Positions 37,240-47,537 of a DNA stretch of 64,000 bases are shown piece by piece. The translations under genes were made by a program, and so were the position numbers. The stretch's first letter is position 1; every line of letters begins with the position of its first letter. This DNA comes from Candidatus Gastranaerophilales bacterium (GTDB taxonomy: Bacteria > Cyanobacteriota > Vampirovibrionia > Gastranaerophilales > Gastranaerophilaceae). The notes under the pieces were generated by a model that saw only the letters and a program-made list of their open reading frames with translations, made no database searches and was not told the DNA's origin. The stretch lies in NCBI GenBank assembly GCA_944324175.1, contig CALUVH010000002.1, positions 45,864 to 109,863 on the forward strand, read 5' to 3'.

Positions 37240-38337
37240 CTACACAGCAAATCTAAAATGTACCAAATCACCATCTTGAACTTCATAATCCTTTCCTTCA
37301 AGACGTGTAACCCCTTTATCTTTACAAGCCGCATAAGAACCACATTCCACAAAATCCTTATAGGAGGTTACCTCCGCACGAATAAAACCTTTTTCAAAAT
37401 CGGTATGAATAACTCCAGCTGCTTGAGGGGCCTTTGCACCTGACGGAATTGTCCAAGCATGGACTTCCTTTTCTCCTGCCGTAATAAAAGTTCTTAAATT
37501 AAGTAAATGATATACAGATTTAATCATCCTATCAATTCCACTGTCTTCAATACCTAACTCACCGAGATATTCTTTTGCTTCCTCAACCCCGAGCTCGGCC
37601 AACTCTTCTTCAATTTTTGCAGAAATAAGCACAACTTCAGCATGGTGTTTTGAAGCGTATTCTTGTACCTGCTTAGTATATGCATTACCATCTTTAAGGT
37701 CATATTCCGACACATTTGCAGCATAAATCACAGGCTTAGTGGACATTAAATTAAGCTGTTTGGCCACAGAAATTTCATCTTCATTGAAATAATCTTTTAG
37801 GTTAATAAATGTACCTTCAGATAAAAGTTCTGTGAGCTTTGATAGCACTTTATCTTCTAATACGGCATCCTTATCTCCGCCTTTTGCTTGTTTTGCAATA
37901 CGTGCTTGTCGTTTTTCTACTGAAGCTAGATCTGCGAGCGCTAATTCTGTATTAATTACTTCGATATCATCAAGTGGGTTAACTTTCCCTGCAACGTGTA
38001 TTGTATTAGGATCGTCAAAGCATCGCACAACTTGAATTATCGCATCAACTTCTCTTATGTTATGTAAAAACTGGTTTCCAAGACCTTCACCTTTACTTGC
38101 ACCTTTTACTAATCCTGCAATATCCACAAACTCAATCGCAGTTGGTATAATCGTCTGGGTCTTACAAAGTTTCGCTAAAATTTCAAGCCTTTCATCTGGG
38201 ACATTAACCACACCGACATTTGGCTCGATCGTACAAAATGGATAATTTGCGCTTTGAGCGTTTTTTGCACTTGTTAAAGCGTTAAAAAGAGTTGATTTTC
38301 CTACATTTGGTAAGCCCACTATTCCAGTTCGTAACAT
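37240..38337 (-). CDS. ychF: Redox-regulated ATPase YchF / OLA1
   Basis: 365 residues. An Obg-family P-loop protein that prefers ATP and binds ribosomes. GIVGLPNVGKSTLFNALTSAKNAQSANYPFCTIEPNVG, DIAGLVKGASKGEGLGNQFL and the C-terminal TGS-type domain (VIHTDFEKGFIRAEVTSYKDFV, DYEVQDGDLVHFRFAV) are characteristic. AAGGAATT precedes the ATG. Confidence 0.97.
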   Translation of the reverse strand: MLRTGIVGLPNVGKSTLFNALTSAKNAQSANYPFCTIEPNVGVVNVPDERLEILAKLCKTQTIIPTAIEFVDIAGLVKGASKGEGLGNQFLHNIREVDAIIQVVRCFDDPNTIHVAGKVNPLDDIEVINTELALADLASVEKRQARIAKQAKGGDKDAVLEDKVLSKLTELLSEGTFINLKDYFNEDEISVAKQLNLMSTKPVIYAANVSEYDLKDGNAYTKQVQEYASKHHAEVVLISAKIEEELAELGVEEAKEYLGELGIEDSGIDRMIKSVYHLLNLRTFITAGEKEVHAWTIPSGAKAPQAAGVIHTDFEKGFIRAEVTSYKDFVECGSYAACKDKGVTRLEGKDYEVQDGDLVHFRFAV

Positions 38338-38406
38338 ATCTGTAATTCCTTATTTTCATATCTCAATACAGGCATTATACCACGAACACAAATTACAAGC
38401 ACCAAC

Positions 38407-41043
38407 TTAAGCTAAGTCATTCGGGTCAGCACCTACAACTTGGATACCGAACTTTGTTCTGAACAAGTGTTTAACTGTATCCCCTTGGATTTCATACATC
38501 ATTTTATTAAATAAATCATATGCTTCACGTTTGTATTCAATCAAAGGATCTTTTTGACCGTAAGCACGAAGTCCTATTCCATCGCGTAACATATCAATAT
38601 TGTGCAAATGATCTATCCACTTAGCATCCACAACGCGTAACAGAATATCCTTTTCCATATTTCTAATTACATTATTAGCTGTAAATGGCTGTTGCAGTTC
38701 AGGATTTTCATTATATTTTGTTAATATCTCGTTATAGAAGTTTATAATTTCTTCTTCGTGGTCACGATAAGCCTTAATTGCAAAGTCTTTTAATTTATCA
38801 AAAATTGCTTCATAACGTAAATTTTGGATATCACCCACTTTAATTGCTGATAATTGAGGAACAATTGAATGCAATTCCTTAATCATTGTTGTCAAATCAT
38901 CATATATATATTCTTCGGGATTTTGTCCGGGTGCGATATAACTTTTTATAATCCTGTCTATTTCTCGTTCAATCATATAATAGATATCTTGACTCAAGTC
39001 ATCACCACGTAATACACGGCGTCTTTGAGCATAGAACTTCTCACGTTGAATATTCATTACATCATCATATTCTAATACACTTTTTCTTATATCAAAATGG
39101 TAAGTCTCAACTTTTTTCTGAGCAGATTGAATTTGTCTTGTAATAAGTGGTGATTCAATAGCCATATTTTCATCAACATTTAAAGCATTCATCAATGTCG
39201 TAATTTTTTCGCCGCCAAAAATTCGCATCAAATTATCTTCCAAAGACAAGAAAAATCTGGTAGATCCAGGGTCTCCTTGGCGAGCAGCACGACCTCGTAA
39301 CTGATTATCAATACGTCTTGACTCATGTCTTTCTGTACCTATGACGTGAAGTCCACCGGCTTCGACAACCTGTCTGTGTTCTTTTTCTGTTAAAAGCCTT
39401 GCCTTAGCTAGTAATTCTTCTTTTTTTCTTTCATATTCAGGGAAATTTTCATCTAAATTAAGAGCATTCAACTCTTCTTTAGCTAAATATTCAGCATTAC
39501 CTCCCAGCAAAATATCAGTACCACGACCAGCCATGTTAGTCGCGATTGTAACAGCACCTACACGACCGGCTTGAGCAATTATATATGCTTCTTTCATGTG
39601 ATGTTTAGCATTCAAAACATTATGTTTTATACCACGTTTTTTTAACAGTGCTGATACATATTCAGATTTTTCAATACTTATGGTACCAACCAACACCGGA
39701 CGCCCTTTTTTATGCTGTTCAATAATATCTTCAACTACTGCATTAAATTTTGCACGTTCATTTTTATAAATAACATCGGGGTAATTAATTCTTATATCAG
39801 GTTTATTAGTAGGAATTGATGTTACTTCTAAATTATAAATTTTACCAAATTCAGCTTCCTCTGTCATAGCTGTACCAGTCATACCAGACAATTTCGGATA
39901 TAATCTAAAAAGATTTTGGAATGTAATACTTGCAAGCGTTTGAGTCTCATCTTGTATTTTCACACCCTCTTTTGCTTCTATAGCCTGATGAAGACCGTCA
40001 GACCAACGTCTACCCTCCATTAAACGGCCTGTAAATTCATCAACTATCATTACTTCGCCATTTTTTATAACATAGTCAGTATCTTTTACAAATAATTCTT
40101 TTGCTTTTAAGGCTTGTAACAAGTGATGTGCATATTGCGTTGAAACATCAAACAAATCTTTTACACCGAGTAATTCTTGTGCATGGTCAATACCTTCTTC
40201 TGTAAGGATAATATTTTTATTTTTTTCATCTACCTCGTAATCTTTAACCTTTTCGAGTTGTGGAGCAATTTTCGCCATCAACTGATAAGTCTCTGCTGAT
40301 TTTTCAACACGTCCACTTATTATCAAAGGCGTTCTTGCCTCATCAATTAAAATACTGTCCACCTCATCTATTATTGCATAGTTATAAGGCCGTTGCACGA
40401 GCATTTCCATACTTCCTGACATATTATCACGCAAGTAATCAAATCCAAATTCATTATTTGTACCATAGGTGATATCACAGTCATAAGCAGCTTTTTTAGC
40501 TGCAAAATCCTCGGCAGTTCGACCTCCTGAAAGGATTACTCCTACGGACAAGCCTAAAAACTTATAAATTTTTCCCATCCACTCACTATCACGTTTTGCG
40601 AGGTAATCATTAACCGTAATTACATGGACTCCTTTTCCTGTCAAAGCGTTCAAATATGCAGGTAAAGTTGCCACAAGAGTCTTACCTTCACCGGTTCTCA
40701 TCTCTGCTATATGTCCGTTATGAAGAAAGTAACCACCTATGAGCTGAACATCAAAATGACGCATATTTAAAACTCTTTTACCGGCTTCTCTCACAGTCGC
40801 AAATGCTTCAGGTAAAATTTTATCTAGTGCTTCTTTTTCAAGCTTTCTGTCAGTTTTAAAATCAGAAGATGTCGGACGCTTCGCTAAAATATCTTTAAAT
40901 TCCTGAGTCTTTGCCTTTAACTCATCATCTGACATTGCTGCAAATTGGGGTTCTAAAGCATTTATATGATCTATTATCCCCATTATATTTTTAACTTTTC
41001 TTTCGTTAGGATCACCTAACAATTTTAATAATAAGCTTATCAT
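38407..41043 (-). CDS. secA: Preprotein translocase ATPase SecA
   Basis: 878 residues. Motor of the Sec pathway. Walker [18 protein letters not shown], the DEVD box [23 protein letters not shown], the PPXD part and the second helicase half ([45 protein letters not shown]) are intact. The C-terminus ends [14 protein letters not shown] with no Cys-rich zinc tail, so SecB-type targeting through that tail is unlikely. GAGG precedes the ATG. Downstream lies ychF. Confidence 0.98.
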   Translation of the reverse strand: MISLLLKLLGDPNERKVKNIMGIIDHINALEPQFAAMSDDELKAKTQEFKDILAKRPTSSDFKTDRKLEKEALDKILPEAFATVREAGKRVLNMRHFDVQLIGGYFLHNGHIAEMRTGEGKTLVATLPAYLNALTGKGVHVITVNDYLAKRDSEWMGKIYKFLGLSVGVILSGGRTAEDFAAKKAAYDCDITYGTNNEFGFDYLRDNMSGSMEMLVQRPYNYAIIDEVDSILIDEARTPLIISGRVEKSAETYQLMAKIAPQLEKVKDYEVDEKNKNIILTEEGIDHAQELLGVKDLFDVSTQYAHHLLQALKAKELFVKDTDYVIKNGEVMIVDEFTGRLMEGRRWSDGLHQAIEAKEGVKIQDETQTLASITFQNLFRLYPKLSGMTGTAMTEEAEFGKIYNLEVTSIPTNKPDIRINYPDVIYKNERAKFNAVVEDIIEQHKKGRPVLVGTISIEKSEYVSALLKKRGIKHNVLNAKHHMKEAYIIAQAGRVGAVTIATNMAGRGTDILLGGNAEYLAKEELNALNLDENFPEYERKKEELLAKARLLTEKEHRQVVEAGGLHVIGTERHESRRIDNQLRGRAARQGDPGSTRFFLSLEDNLMRIFGGEKITTLMNALNVDENMAIESPLITRQIQSAQKKVETYHFDIRKSVLEYDDVMNIQREKFYAQRRRVLRGDDLSQDIYYMIEREIDRIIKSYIAPGQNPEEYIYDDLTTMIKELHSIVPQLSAIKVGDIQNLRYEAIFDKLKDFAIKAYRDHEEEIINFYNEILTKYNENPELQQPFTANNVIRNMEKDILLRVVDAKWIDHLHNIDMLRDGIGLRAYGQKDPLIEYKREAYDLFNKMMYEIQGDTVKHLFRTKFGIQVVGADPNDLA

Positions 41044-41133
41044 TAACTTTCCTCACCAATAATATCTGTGATTTTATAGTAACACAGATATATAGAAATA
41101 TAAATTTCTTAAGGAAAAATTTATTATTTACTA

Positions 41134-41166
41134 AAAAAGTCTCGGCTTAAATTGCCAAGACTTTTT
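41134..41166 (-). terminator. Terminator of the 552-residue coiled-coil protein
   Basis: On the minus strand a stem AAAAAGTCTTGGC / GCCGAGACTTTTTT (one C-A mismatch, loop of 7) overlaps the stop of the gene at 41165. Confidence 0.7.
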
Positions 41167-42823
41167 ATGAATTAAACATTGTAAATACTTTTTCAACATT
41201 TTTACTTATCATACTTTTTACGGTGTCATATTCTGTGGTAAGTGAAGAAATTTCTAAGTCTAAGTTTTTAAGCTCAATTTCCAACATTTCTTCCTTATAA
41301 TTTATTTTATTTTTTGTCTTTGTATACTCAGCTTCAGCTTGAGTTACTGCATCTGAATCCGTAACTTCGCCAACACAACCGTTTTTGGTATAGTGATCTT
41401 GATAATAACACATATCAGAGTTTAATGAAGAAATAAAGTATTGACCGTTTTTCAATGCATTTTGTAAAAATTCATTATCCTCAATATCACCGGTAGAGCG
41501 TGTCCATCCATGCGAACAAATATTGTTATACAACACGTTAATAAAATCGGCTATCATCAAATCTTTTTCTTCGTATACTGACTCTTGATTTTTCAAAACA
41601 TACATATAATTGTAGTCATTAGTTACATAATTGGAATCATTAGTCTTTTCTGTAACAAAATATCCTGATTCATATCCTCCCAATGCAAAAGCATAATTGG
41701 TTAAGAACATTTCAATCATATTGGAAGCACTAACACATAAACCGACTCTCGAATTATACACAGCGCCATTTGTTCCATTAGCTTCAGCTAACACCTTATC
41801 TGTAGATGTCGTAAAATTACCATAACTTTTAGAGTAATCTGCTAATTGTTGTATTGTTTCATTTATAGCAAATTCAAAAGCGTTTGTTTCTTCTGTTTGA
41901 ACATCCTTCGGTAAAATTTGTTCAAAGAACTTAGCTATCACTGCTAAAGCTGACATAGCTCCATTTGCGCCATCAATTGTATCTGCAGTTGCGGTACGTC
42001 CTTTTACTAATTCCTTCAATTTATTTTGGAACTCTTCATTATTTATACCATCTAATGATAGTGTTACATTATCAGTTAATAAATCTAAAATTGTAAAATC
42101 TTCACTACTTTTAGAACCGTTAACATAAACGTCACCAAAAGTTCCATCATTTTTGAAGGTCATAGCTTCCGCTAATGCATCATATTTTGCTTTCTGGTCT
42201 GAACCTGCTGGTAATTGAGCTCTAAAATCAGGATCCAAAATATTTTCAAAATAAGAGGCCATAGTTGTTATAGTCATAGCGTTTGCAACACTTTTATCAA
42301 GCATTTGACCGCCAAATCCGGCCTTGTCACTCCACTCTATAGTCTCTGAACCTGTAGCAGGCTGTGAAGGATCCCAATATGACGGATCAACACCTGTTAT
42401 TGCCTCTGCTGTAGTACCTGATATATAACCGACTTGAGCCAATGCAAGTGCAAACTTATTACGACCATCTAGGCTACCACTTGAGGAAATAGAATCTATT
42501 CCAGCTACCTCAGCTGCTTTTGCCAGTTGTTCACTTAAAACTATTTGTCCGGTTCTGTTTGTCACTAAAAATGGGCTATATCCATTCAATTCTGACGGTG
42601 ACATCATGACATCATAACTCAAATCATAAACAGTACCGTCTTCAGTCTCTCCATCCCAGACCAACTTTGTAGCATCCAACGCTTCTTCGTACTTATCAGT
42701 AGCCCTTGAAAGTTCACGAGTAAGCGAAAGCTTTTCTTGAGCAATTTCCATGGAACGGAATTCGCAATCAGCTTTTCGCGATGTTATGGCTAAAAATCTT
42801 GCTTGTGAAGCCGCCAATCCCAT
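41165..42823 (-). CDS. Conserved-type protein with N- and C-terminal coiled coils (MGLAASQARFL family), unknown
   Basis: 552 residues from the ATG at 42823 (AAAGGATC about 12 bases upstream); an ATG at 42964 would add 47 residues and overlap the next gene. Starts MGLAASQARFLAITSRKADCEF, then a helix MEIAQEKLSLTRELSRATDKYEEAL. The centre is Thr/Ser/Asn-rich and variable. The end has a long helix (ITYKEEMLEIELKNLDLEISSLTTEYDTVKSMISKNVEKVF type). Paired terminal helices around a variable middle are the layout of flagellin, hook-associated and needle/translocator proteins, but no such family signature is present. Cell-surface or secretion-linked structure is a guess. Confidence 0.65.
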   Translation of the reverse strand: MGLAASQARFLAITSRKADCEFRSMEIAQEKLSLTRELSRATDKYEEALDATKLVWDGETEDGTVYDLSYDVMMSPSELNGYSPFLVTNRTGQIVLSEQLAKAAEVAGIDSISSSGSLDGRNKFALALAQVGYISGTTAEAITGVDPSYWDPSQPATGSETIEWSDKAGFGGQMLDKSVANAMTITTMASYFENILDPDFRAQLPAGSDQKAKYDALAEAMTFKNDGTFGDVYVNGSKSSEDFTILDLLTDNVTLSLDGINNEEFQNKLKELVKGRTATADTIDGANGAMSALAVIAKFFEQILPKDVQTEETNAFEFAINETIQQLADYSKSYGNFTTSTDKVLAEANGTNGAVYNSRVGLCVSASNMIEMFLTNYAFALGGYESGYFVTEKTNDSNYVTNDYNYMYVLKNQESVYEEKDLMIADFINVLYNNICSHGWTRSTGDIEDNEFLQNALKNGQYFISSLNSDMCYYQDHYTKNGCVGEVTDSDAVTQAEAEYTKTKNKINYKEEMLEIELKNLDLEISSLTTEYDTVKSMISKNVEKVFTMFNS

Positions 42824-42942
42824 TTTTACTCGATCCTTTCTTAAATTCTTAGTAACACTTATGGTCCTATTAATCATGTATACGGAGATTTTAGGCTTAA
42901 ACTTTAGAACATGTAAAAGCAATGTTAACAAATATTTACATT

Positions 42943-43173
42943 CTATTTTACAGTAATTATACAATCATATATTCTGTCAATTTTCTCTTTCATTTCTATC
43001 ACTTGTTCTTTCAAATCCTTAAAACTGTTTAATGTAACAAATCTTTCTTCAACATCTTCCATAATTTCTCTATGCTTACGCTCTAACTGTTCAGGAGTAA
43101 CCACTATACGCTGTTGAATTAAAAAAATCATAACCGCAAGCAATATTGGAGAATAATGCAACAAATTTTCCAT
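42943..43173 (-). CDS. Small membrane-anchored coiled-coil protein of the phage cassette (holin-like?)
   Basis: 76 residues: one membrane helix (HYSPILLAVMIFLIQQRIVV) and a charged coiled coil (EQLERKHREIMEDVEERFV, LKEQVIEMKEKIDRIYD). AAGGTGTG precedes the ATG. Last gene of the phage cassette, 25 bases after terL. Phages often encode such proteins as holins or spanin-like parts, but this cannot be told apart here. Confidence 0.6.
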   Translation of the reverse strand: MENLLHYSPILLAVMIFLIQQRIVVTPEQLERKHREIMEDVEERFVTLNSFKDLKEQVIEMKEKIDRIYDCIITVK

Positions 43174-43197
43174 ATCACACCTTTTCTTTATTATTTT

Positions 43198-44487
43198 TTA
43201 CAAACTGATTGGCCAATAAAAATCTACCAAATAAGAGGCTGCATCCATCGGATGTGACAAAAATTTTAATTCCTTGGATTGTTTTATCTGTTGGTAAGTC
43301 GGAATATCAATTCGAGAACTCCCTTCTTTATATCTCAGATTATAAATATTGTACAAAAGCTTTTCACACTTTTTATCAACAAATAAACAAACTTCGCCAT
43401 TTGCAGATCTAACTTTTGAATTAAAAGCCATAATCCTGTTTTTTATAGGTGGATTGAAAGCCTTTATCTTAATTTCAACATCATAACCATACTGCAAAAG
43501 TTTCTTTTTTATTATTACATAATTCGTATATTCACTCGTACAACTCCTATTATCTCCTGAAGCATCTCCATTTACTATAATTCGACCTTTATGGTTAGGG
43601 TAACGATGATAAAATTCATCACAAGTCTTTGATGTTGTGGTGTTTTCCAGAACAATTTCATCAAAATAAAAGACTTTATCCTCTGTCTTATGTGCCAGAA
43701 CCCATGCCATCGGATCAACATTAAAGTCACAACTAATGTGTAAATCTAACTCCGGCTGATACGTAATATCCTTTATATTTGCATCCGTAAAATCTTTAAT
43801 AACCAATCCATTATTATAATCACCATTCTTTGCTAAAACGAAAATATTATAATACTGTTCATCATAAAGTTTTTTAAGTTCATCACAATAACCTTCGGGT
43901 AAGTATATATTTTGAGTTGTAGGTGCTGTTATCAATCTGTAATTCGGTGGAGGATCAACCATAAAAGTTTTATAAATCCACCCCCTACACATTTCAGGAT
44001 TTGTATGTCCAAAAATTCTATACGTGAAATTTTTCCAAACTTTCCTAATTTTTTGACGCATACGACTCAATAGCATCAAAAACGTATCATATGGTACATC
44101 TGACATCTCTTCTATTTCTACAAAGCCTAAATTTAAGGATTTCAACTTACTTGGCTCATCAAAATGTCTAAATGATATCTCTGAACCATTTCTAAACAAG
44201 AGTTTTTGTAAAGTTGCAGACCAAGTATAATCATAACCTTCCCTAAAGCCCATATTATCTAGGTGTTCAAAATAAGTCTGTAGCGTGGTATCTCTTACAA
44301 GTGTATAAGTCTGAGCTCCAACTAGTCCTCTTATCCCCGGAAATTTCTGACTCAACAAAATACCTAAAAGTGAACCTGAAAAAGTTTTTCCAGATCCATA
44401 TCCTCCCTGATAGACCGCAACATCCAAACTATAATCATGAGGAATTTCTAAAAATTCACGTTGTGCCTTCAACAATTTATATTCCAT
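43198..44487 (-). CDS. terL: Phage terminase large subunit
   Basis: 429 residues. The motor and nuclease that packages DNA into the phage head. ATPase: GGYGSGKTFSG (Walker A, near 29-39) and VEIEEMSDVPYDTF (Walker B, near 122). Nuclease: the acidic motifs CDFNVDPMAWVL, IVNGDASGDNR and HPMDAASYLV, in RNase-H-fold order. Full length with no break, so it may be active. It lies after the lipase gene and portal, rather than at the head of the module as usual. Confidence 0.92.
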   Translation of the reverse strand: MEYKLLKAQREFLEIPHDYSLDVAVYQGGYGSGKTFSGSLLGILLSQKFPGIRGLVGAQTYTLVRDTTLQTYFEHLDNMGFREGYDYTWSATLQKLLFRNGSEISFRHFDEPSKLKSLNLGFVEIEEMSDVPYDTFLMLLSRMRQKIRKVWKNFTYRIFGHTNPEMCRGWIYKTFMVDPPPNYRLITAPTTQNIYLPEGYCDELKKLYDEQYYNIFVLAKNGDYNNGLVIKDFTDANIKDITYQPELDLHISCDFNVDPMAWVLAHKTEDKVFYFDEIVLENTTTSKTCDEFYHRYPNHKGRIIVNGDASGDNRSCTSEYTNYVIIKKKLLQYGYDVEIKIKAFNPPIKNRIMAFNSKVRSANGEVCLFVDKKCEKLLYNIYNLRYKEGSSRIDIPTYQQIKQSKELKFLSHPMDAASYLVDFYWPISL

Positions 44488-44674
44488 AATTTTTATTCTG
44501 TCCTTTTTGGTAAATATTTCATATTCATCTTCTCCTTCTTTTTATTACATTGTTATTAACTGAATTCATATCAGTTAAAATTTTATAATTTACACAACCA
44601 ACAGTAGATTCTCAACTAAATTATCACGTCTAACATTATTTTTTAAAAGCTAAAACAAACTTATTTTTTTAACA

Positions 44675-45316
44675 TCATTCATTACTTTTCACTAATACAC
44701 TTTTTCTACAGTCACCCATATTAGCTATTTTATGAGCTTTTACCCAACCCAAAGGAGTTTTGGGTAATTTTTGGTTTAATTTGGGGACTATATAAGTTAT
44801 ACCTATATTAGGTTTTATCTTCGATATCGGGTCATGTGGATCTCTAAAATTGATAATTAACCCATCGTAATCAAAAGCATCAGCAACTAAGTCTTTATCT
44901 ATACCAAAAGCGTTAAAAGTTACTGTTTTCAAGTGAAATCGCATCCCAACATAGGTTGCTTCAGTGCCACCTTCACTATGACCAATTACATTCAAACAAG
45001 TTTTTTTTAACTTATATTTTTTCAACATATATTTGGTAAATATCACTGCACAACGCATTTGCCGACTTACACCGCAAGTCGCCATTTTAAAATTTGCACA
45101 ATGATCCTTGATACTAAAAAAGTTTGTACCTACAAAACAAATCACATAATTACCAGATTTAGAAAAAAGCAGCCCCTTAAAGTTACTTTTTTTATCGTGT
45201 TTATACTCTAAAAATTTATAACTATTGAGAAAAAATTTTCCTAAATCATCTGTATTCAAATCCGCAGCAAAGCAACAAATTTTTTTATACTCATTAGCCA
45301 ACTCAAAAATATTCAT
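44675..45316 (-). CDS. Lipase-like alpha/beta hydrolase within the phage cassette
   Basis: 213 residues. NVIGHSEGGTEATYVGM is a class-3-lipase-type nucleophile elbow (S114 in GHSEGG); FNAFGIDKDLVADAFDYDGLIINFRDPHDPIS supplies a plausible Asp and VKAHKIANMGDC the His. VICFVGTNFFSIKDHCANF matches the early strand of the Mbeg1/lipase-3 fold. No signal peptide. It lies between portal and terL, so it is a phage-linked accessory ('moron') gene or a virion/lysis enzyme. Substrate unknown. The 187-base gap 44488-44674 shows nothing. Confidence 0.65.
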   Translation of the reverse strand: MNIFELANEYKKICCFAADLNTDDLGKFFLNSYKFLEYKHDKKSNFKGLLFSKSGNYVICFVGTNFFSIKDHCANFKMATCGVSRQMRCAVIFTKYMLKKYKLKKTCLNVIGHSEGGTEATYVGMRFHLKTVTFNAFGIDKDLVADAFDYDGLIINFRDPHDPISKIKPNIGITYIVPKLNQKLPKTPLGWVKAHKIANMGDCRKSVLVKSNE

Positions 45317-45443
45317 ATTTCAAAATCCATACTTAAATTAAAATTGATTACTTTTGTTACAGAATTGCAAGAAAAAGTGCCGCCTGGTTGCAAGAATTTT
45401 AAAAGAGAAACGAGGAAAAGACGGCACAGAGAATAGTAGAAGT

Positions 45444-47111
45444 TTATTCCTGAATAATTTTTTCATGCATACTGCTTATAAAATTGTTTGCATTCTCAAT
45501 TCCATACTGTTCGAGTGCAAACTTAAAACATTCAAGCCAATTAACACTTTGCGATACTTCTGGTACTTCAGCCAGAGTTTTTATAACATCAAATAATTCT
45601 TTAATCCTTGTCTTGCGTTCAAAAATTGCATGCCTGTCACCATAGCGATAAATATAATTTGCATTACGTATATTATCGTCTATTTCAACAAACTTTGTCA
45701 GTCCTTTATCATTAATACTTATTATTTCTTTCCCTAACTTGAAATTTGAAATAATATCAGCAGTCTTTTCAACCATAGGAATAATAATTTTTCGATTAAT
45801 AGCCTCCAGCAACATATTCAATCTGGCTTCTTGACCACTAGCAGAATAATTTAACTCTGTTGCTGTGCGTTGTTCGGACTGAATATTCCCAGCCATGTTT
45901 TTAAAAATACCAGTTGCACTCTCTATTGTACTTTTGAAATAATTCAAAAAATCCCAACCAACCATGGCTTTATCAAACTCTAATGGCGTAGGGGGCTGGG
46001 GCATAAGTGCAGCATCATATTCTATAATTTTTCCAGGACTAACATTCTGCTGTCCCTTAAAACATCCTTTAGGAGCAAGATAAGGTGGATTCATCATCAA
46101 AGCAAGCGCATCCAGTTGTTTATTTAATATAGTAGAAGAGATATTATTAAGCACCAAAGCAACGCGCAAAGGTGAAATTCCACGCCCTGTGTATGGATCT
46201 TCTATTACATTTGCATAAATAAACGGATTAATGACAAACGGATTAGGTTCAAGTCTTATTATTTCGCGCCTTCCCGCCACAACTATCAAATAATTTCTTA
46301 AGATTTTTCCGTTGGAAAGCTCAATATCACCCCAATATTCCAAAACTTCCAGTTTATTATCATCCGTCAGTTTTCCATTATCAAGTTTTCTTTTTTTAGC
46401 CACCACCCCTTTCAAAATTTCCATTTTTGCTTCATCTAATAAATTATTTGATTTATCCGAAAAAATCTCATCCAGACTATAATAAGTCTTGTAAATTTTT
46501 GCACATTTATCCCAGTTCGATTGCGCAAACTTATCAAACACAAAATCTTCTGATCTGATATATCTTATTTTCGCATTATCATAAATAACTTTGTCTTCGA
46601 CTATAAAACTTAAATTTTGTTCATTATGAAGTTGCTCTTCAAAAGTCAATGCACGACGAATTTGCTTAAATTTAGTCTCCCAACCGACAAACAATGTACA
46701 TTCACCTGTTTCTACAATACTATCAATTACTTTATCTAATACCTGTTCAATATTCATTTGCTCAAAAGTATTTACAAGCATAGCTTTTTGTCTGTTTGCA
46801 TAACCTTGAGTTTGAGGAGTAGTACCTGACACATCAAACATAGCATCAGGATGAGAATACAGATTCTGACTTAAATGTGATTTCAATGTTTGAGCAAGCT
46901 CATAAATATCTGGTAAAGAAAGTTTTGTATTCCAAGAATCTTGCCTAACTAAATCTGAATCATATACCGCATTTCTAACTCTTTTTATATCTGATAGTTG
47001 AGAATTCCTGCGTTTTTCAAACTCTTCATATTTTTTGCAAATCGTCTGAACCAAATTTGCCTGTTCGCCAACATTCAACTGCATAATTAAATCTTGTGTT
47101 AATAATTCCAT
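45444..47111 (-). CDS. Phage portal protein
   Basis: About 555 residues from the ATG at 47111 (GAGGAA about 10 bases upstream); an ATG at 47147 would add 12 residues but has no site. Podovirus-type portal: NLYSHPDAMFDVSGTTPQTQGYANRQKAML, YIRSEDFVFDKFAQSNWDKCAKIYK, and the region around GRGISPLRVALVLNNISSTILNKQLDALALMMNPPYLAP and ATELNYSASGQEARLNMLLEAI. It forms the dodecameric DNA gate at one vertex. A weak hairpin (GTGCCG 45377-45382 with CGGCAC 45422-45427) lies after the stop. Confidence 0.85.
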   Translation of the reverse strand: MELLTQDLIMQLNVGEQANLVQTICKKYEEFEKRRNSQLSDIKRVRNAVYDSDLVRQDSWNTKLSLPDIYELAQTLKSHLSQNLYSHPDAMFDVSGTTPQTQGYANRQKAMLVNTFEQMNIEQVLDKVIDSIVETGECTLFVGWETKFKQIRRALTFEEQLHNEQNLSFIVEDKVIYDNAKIRYIRSEDFVFDKFAQSNWDKCAKIYKTYYSLDEIFSDKSNNLLDEAKMEILKGVVAKKRKLDNGKLTDDNKLEVLEYWGDIELSNGKILRNYLIVVAGRREIIRLEPNPFVINPFIYANVIEDPYTGRGISPLRVALVLNNISSTILNKQLDALALMMNPPYLAPKGCFKGQQNVSPGKIIEYDAALMPQPPTPLEFDKAMVGWDFLNYFKSTIESATGIFKNMAGNIQSEQRTATELNYSASGQEARLNMLLEAINRKIIIPMVEKTADIISNFKLGKEIISINDKGLTKFVEIDDNIRNANYIYRYGDRHAIFERKTRIKELFDVIKTLAEVPEVSQSVNWLECFKFALEQYGIENANNFISSMHEKIIQE

Positions 47112-47149
47112 AAATTTATTCCTCAAGTTAAAACAATTCTCATCCAAGA

Positions 47150-47512
47150 TTATTCATAAATATCTGCATGATCAAATTTTACATAGGCATCGCTCGTCGC
47201 AAATGCATTCATCTGACCATTAGAAATTTTTTCTCTGATATTATTTTGTAACCCCAACAAAGCTTCCGCCTGTATTCCATTGATTTTTGTCGCTGTACCT
47301 GATTTCCTGTTAAAAATCCTAAAAACTGACCGCGTTGTAAATATCATATCTTTAGGAACTTGTGAAATATCAGTAATTCGTTTTTTCTTTTTAATTTCAT
47401 TTACTTTTTGAATAGCTAAAAGGTACTCATTTTCTACCCTTTGCTTTATCAAATCATCTAAAGATTTATTATTGAGAAGCATCTGTTCAATATCCGCATC
47501 TTTATCTTTCAT
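47150..47512 (-). CDS. Small phage-cassette protein, unknown
   Basis: 120 residues from the ATG at 47512 (GGGAGAA about seven bases upstream; an ATG at 47554 lies inside the previous gene). Charged, helical (ADIEQMLLNNKSLDDLIKQRVENEYLLAIQKVNEIKKKKR), then mixed strands (FTTRSVFRIFNRKSGTATKINGIQAEALLGL). No family recognised. It sits between small terminase and portal, so a packaging or head accessory role is possible. Confidence 0.65.
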   Translation of the reverse strand: MKDKDADIEQMLLNNKSLDDLIKQRVENEYLLAIQKVNEIKKKKRITDISQVPKDMIFTTRSVFRIFNRKSGTATKINGIQAEALLGLQNNIREKISNGQMNAFATSDAYVKFDHADIYE

Positions 47513-47537
47513 AAAATTCTCCCTATAAATTTCAATT

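Noticed and set aside
42824..42964. 47-residue extension of the MGLAASQ protein
   Set aside because: Overlaps the end of the phage membrane gene and lacks a ribosome site.
45320..45470. 42-residue minus-strand frame after portal (MKKLFRNKLLLFSVPS...)
   Set aside because: Overlaps the portal end in another frame, no ribosome site, not convincing.
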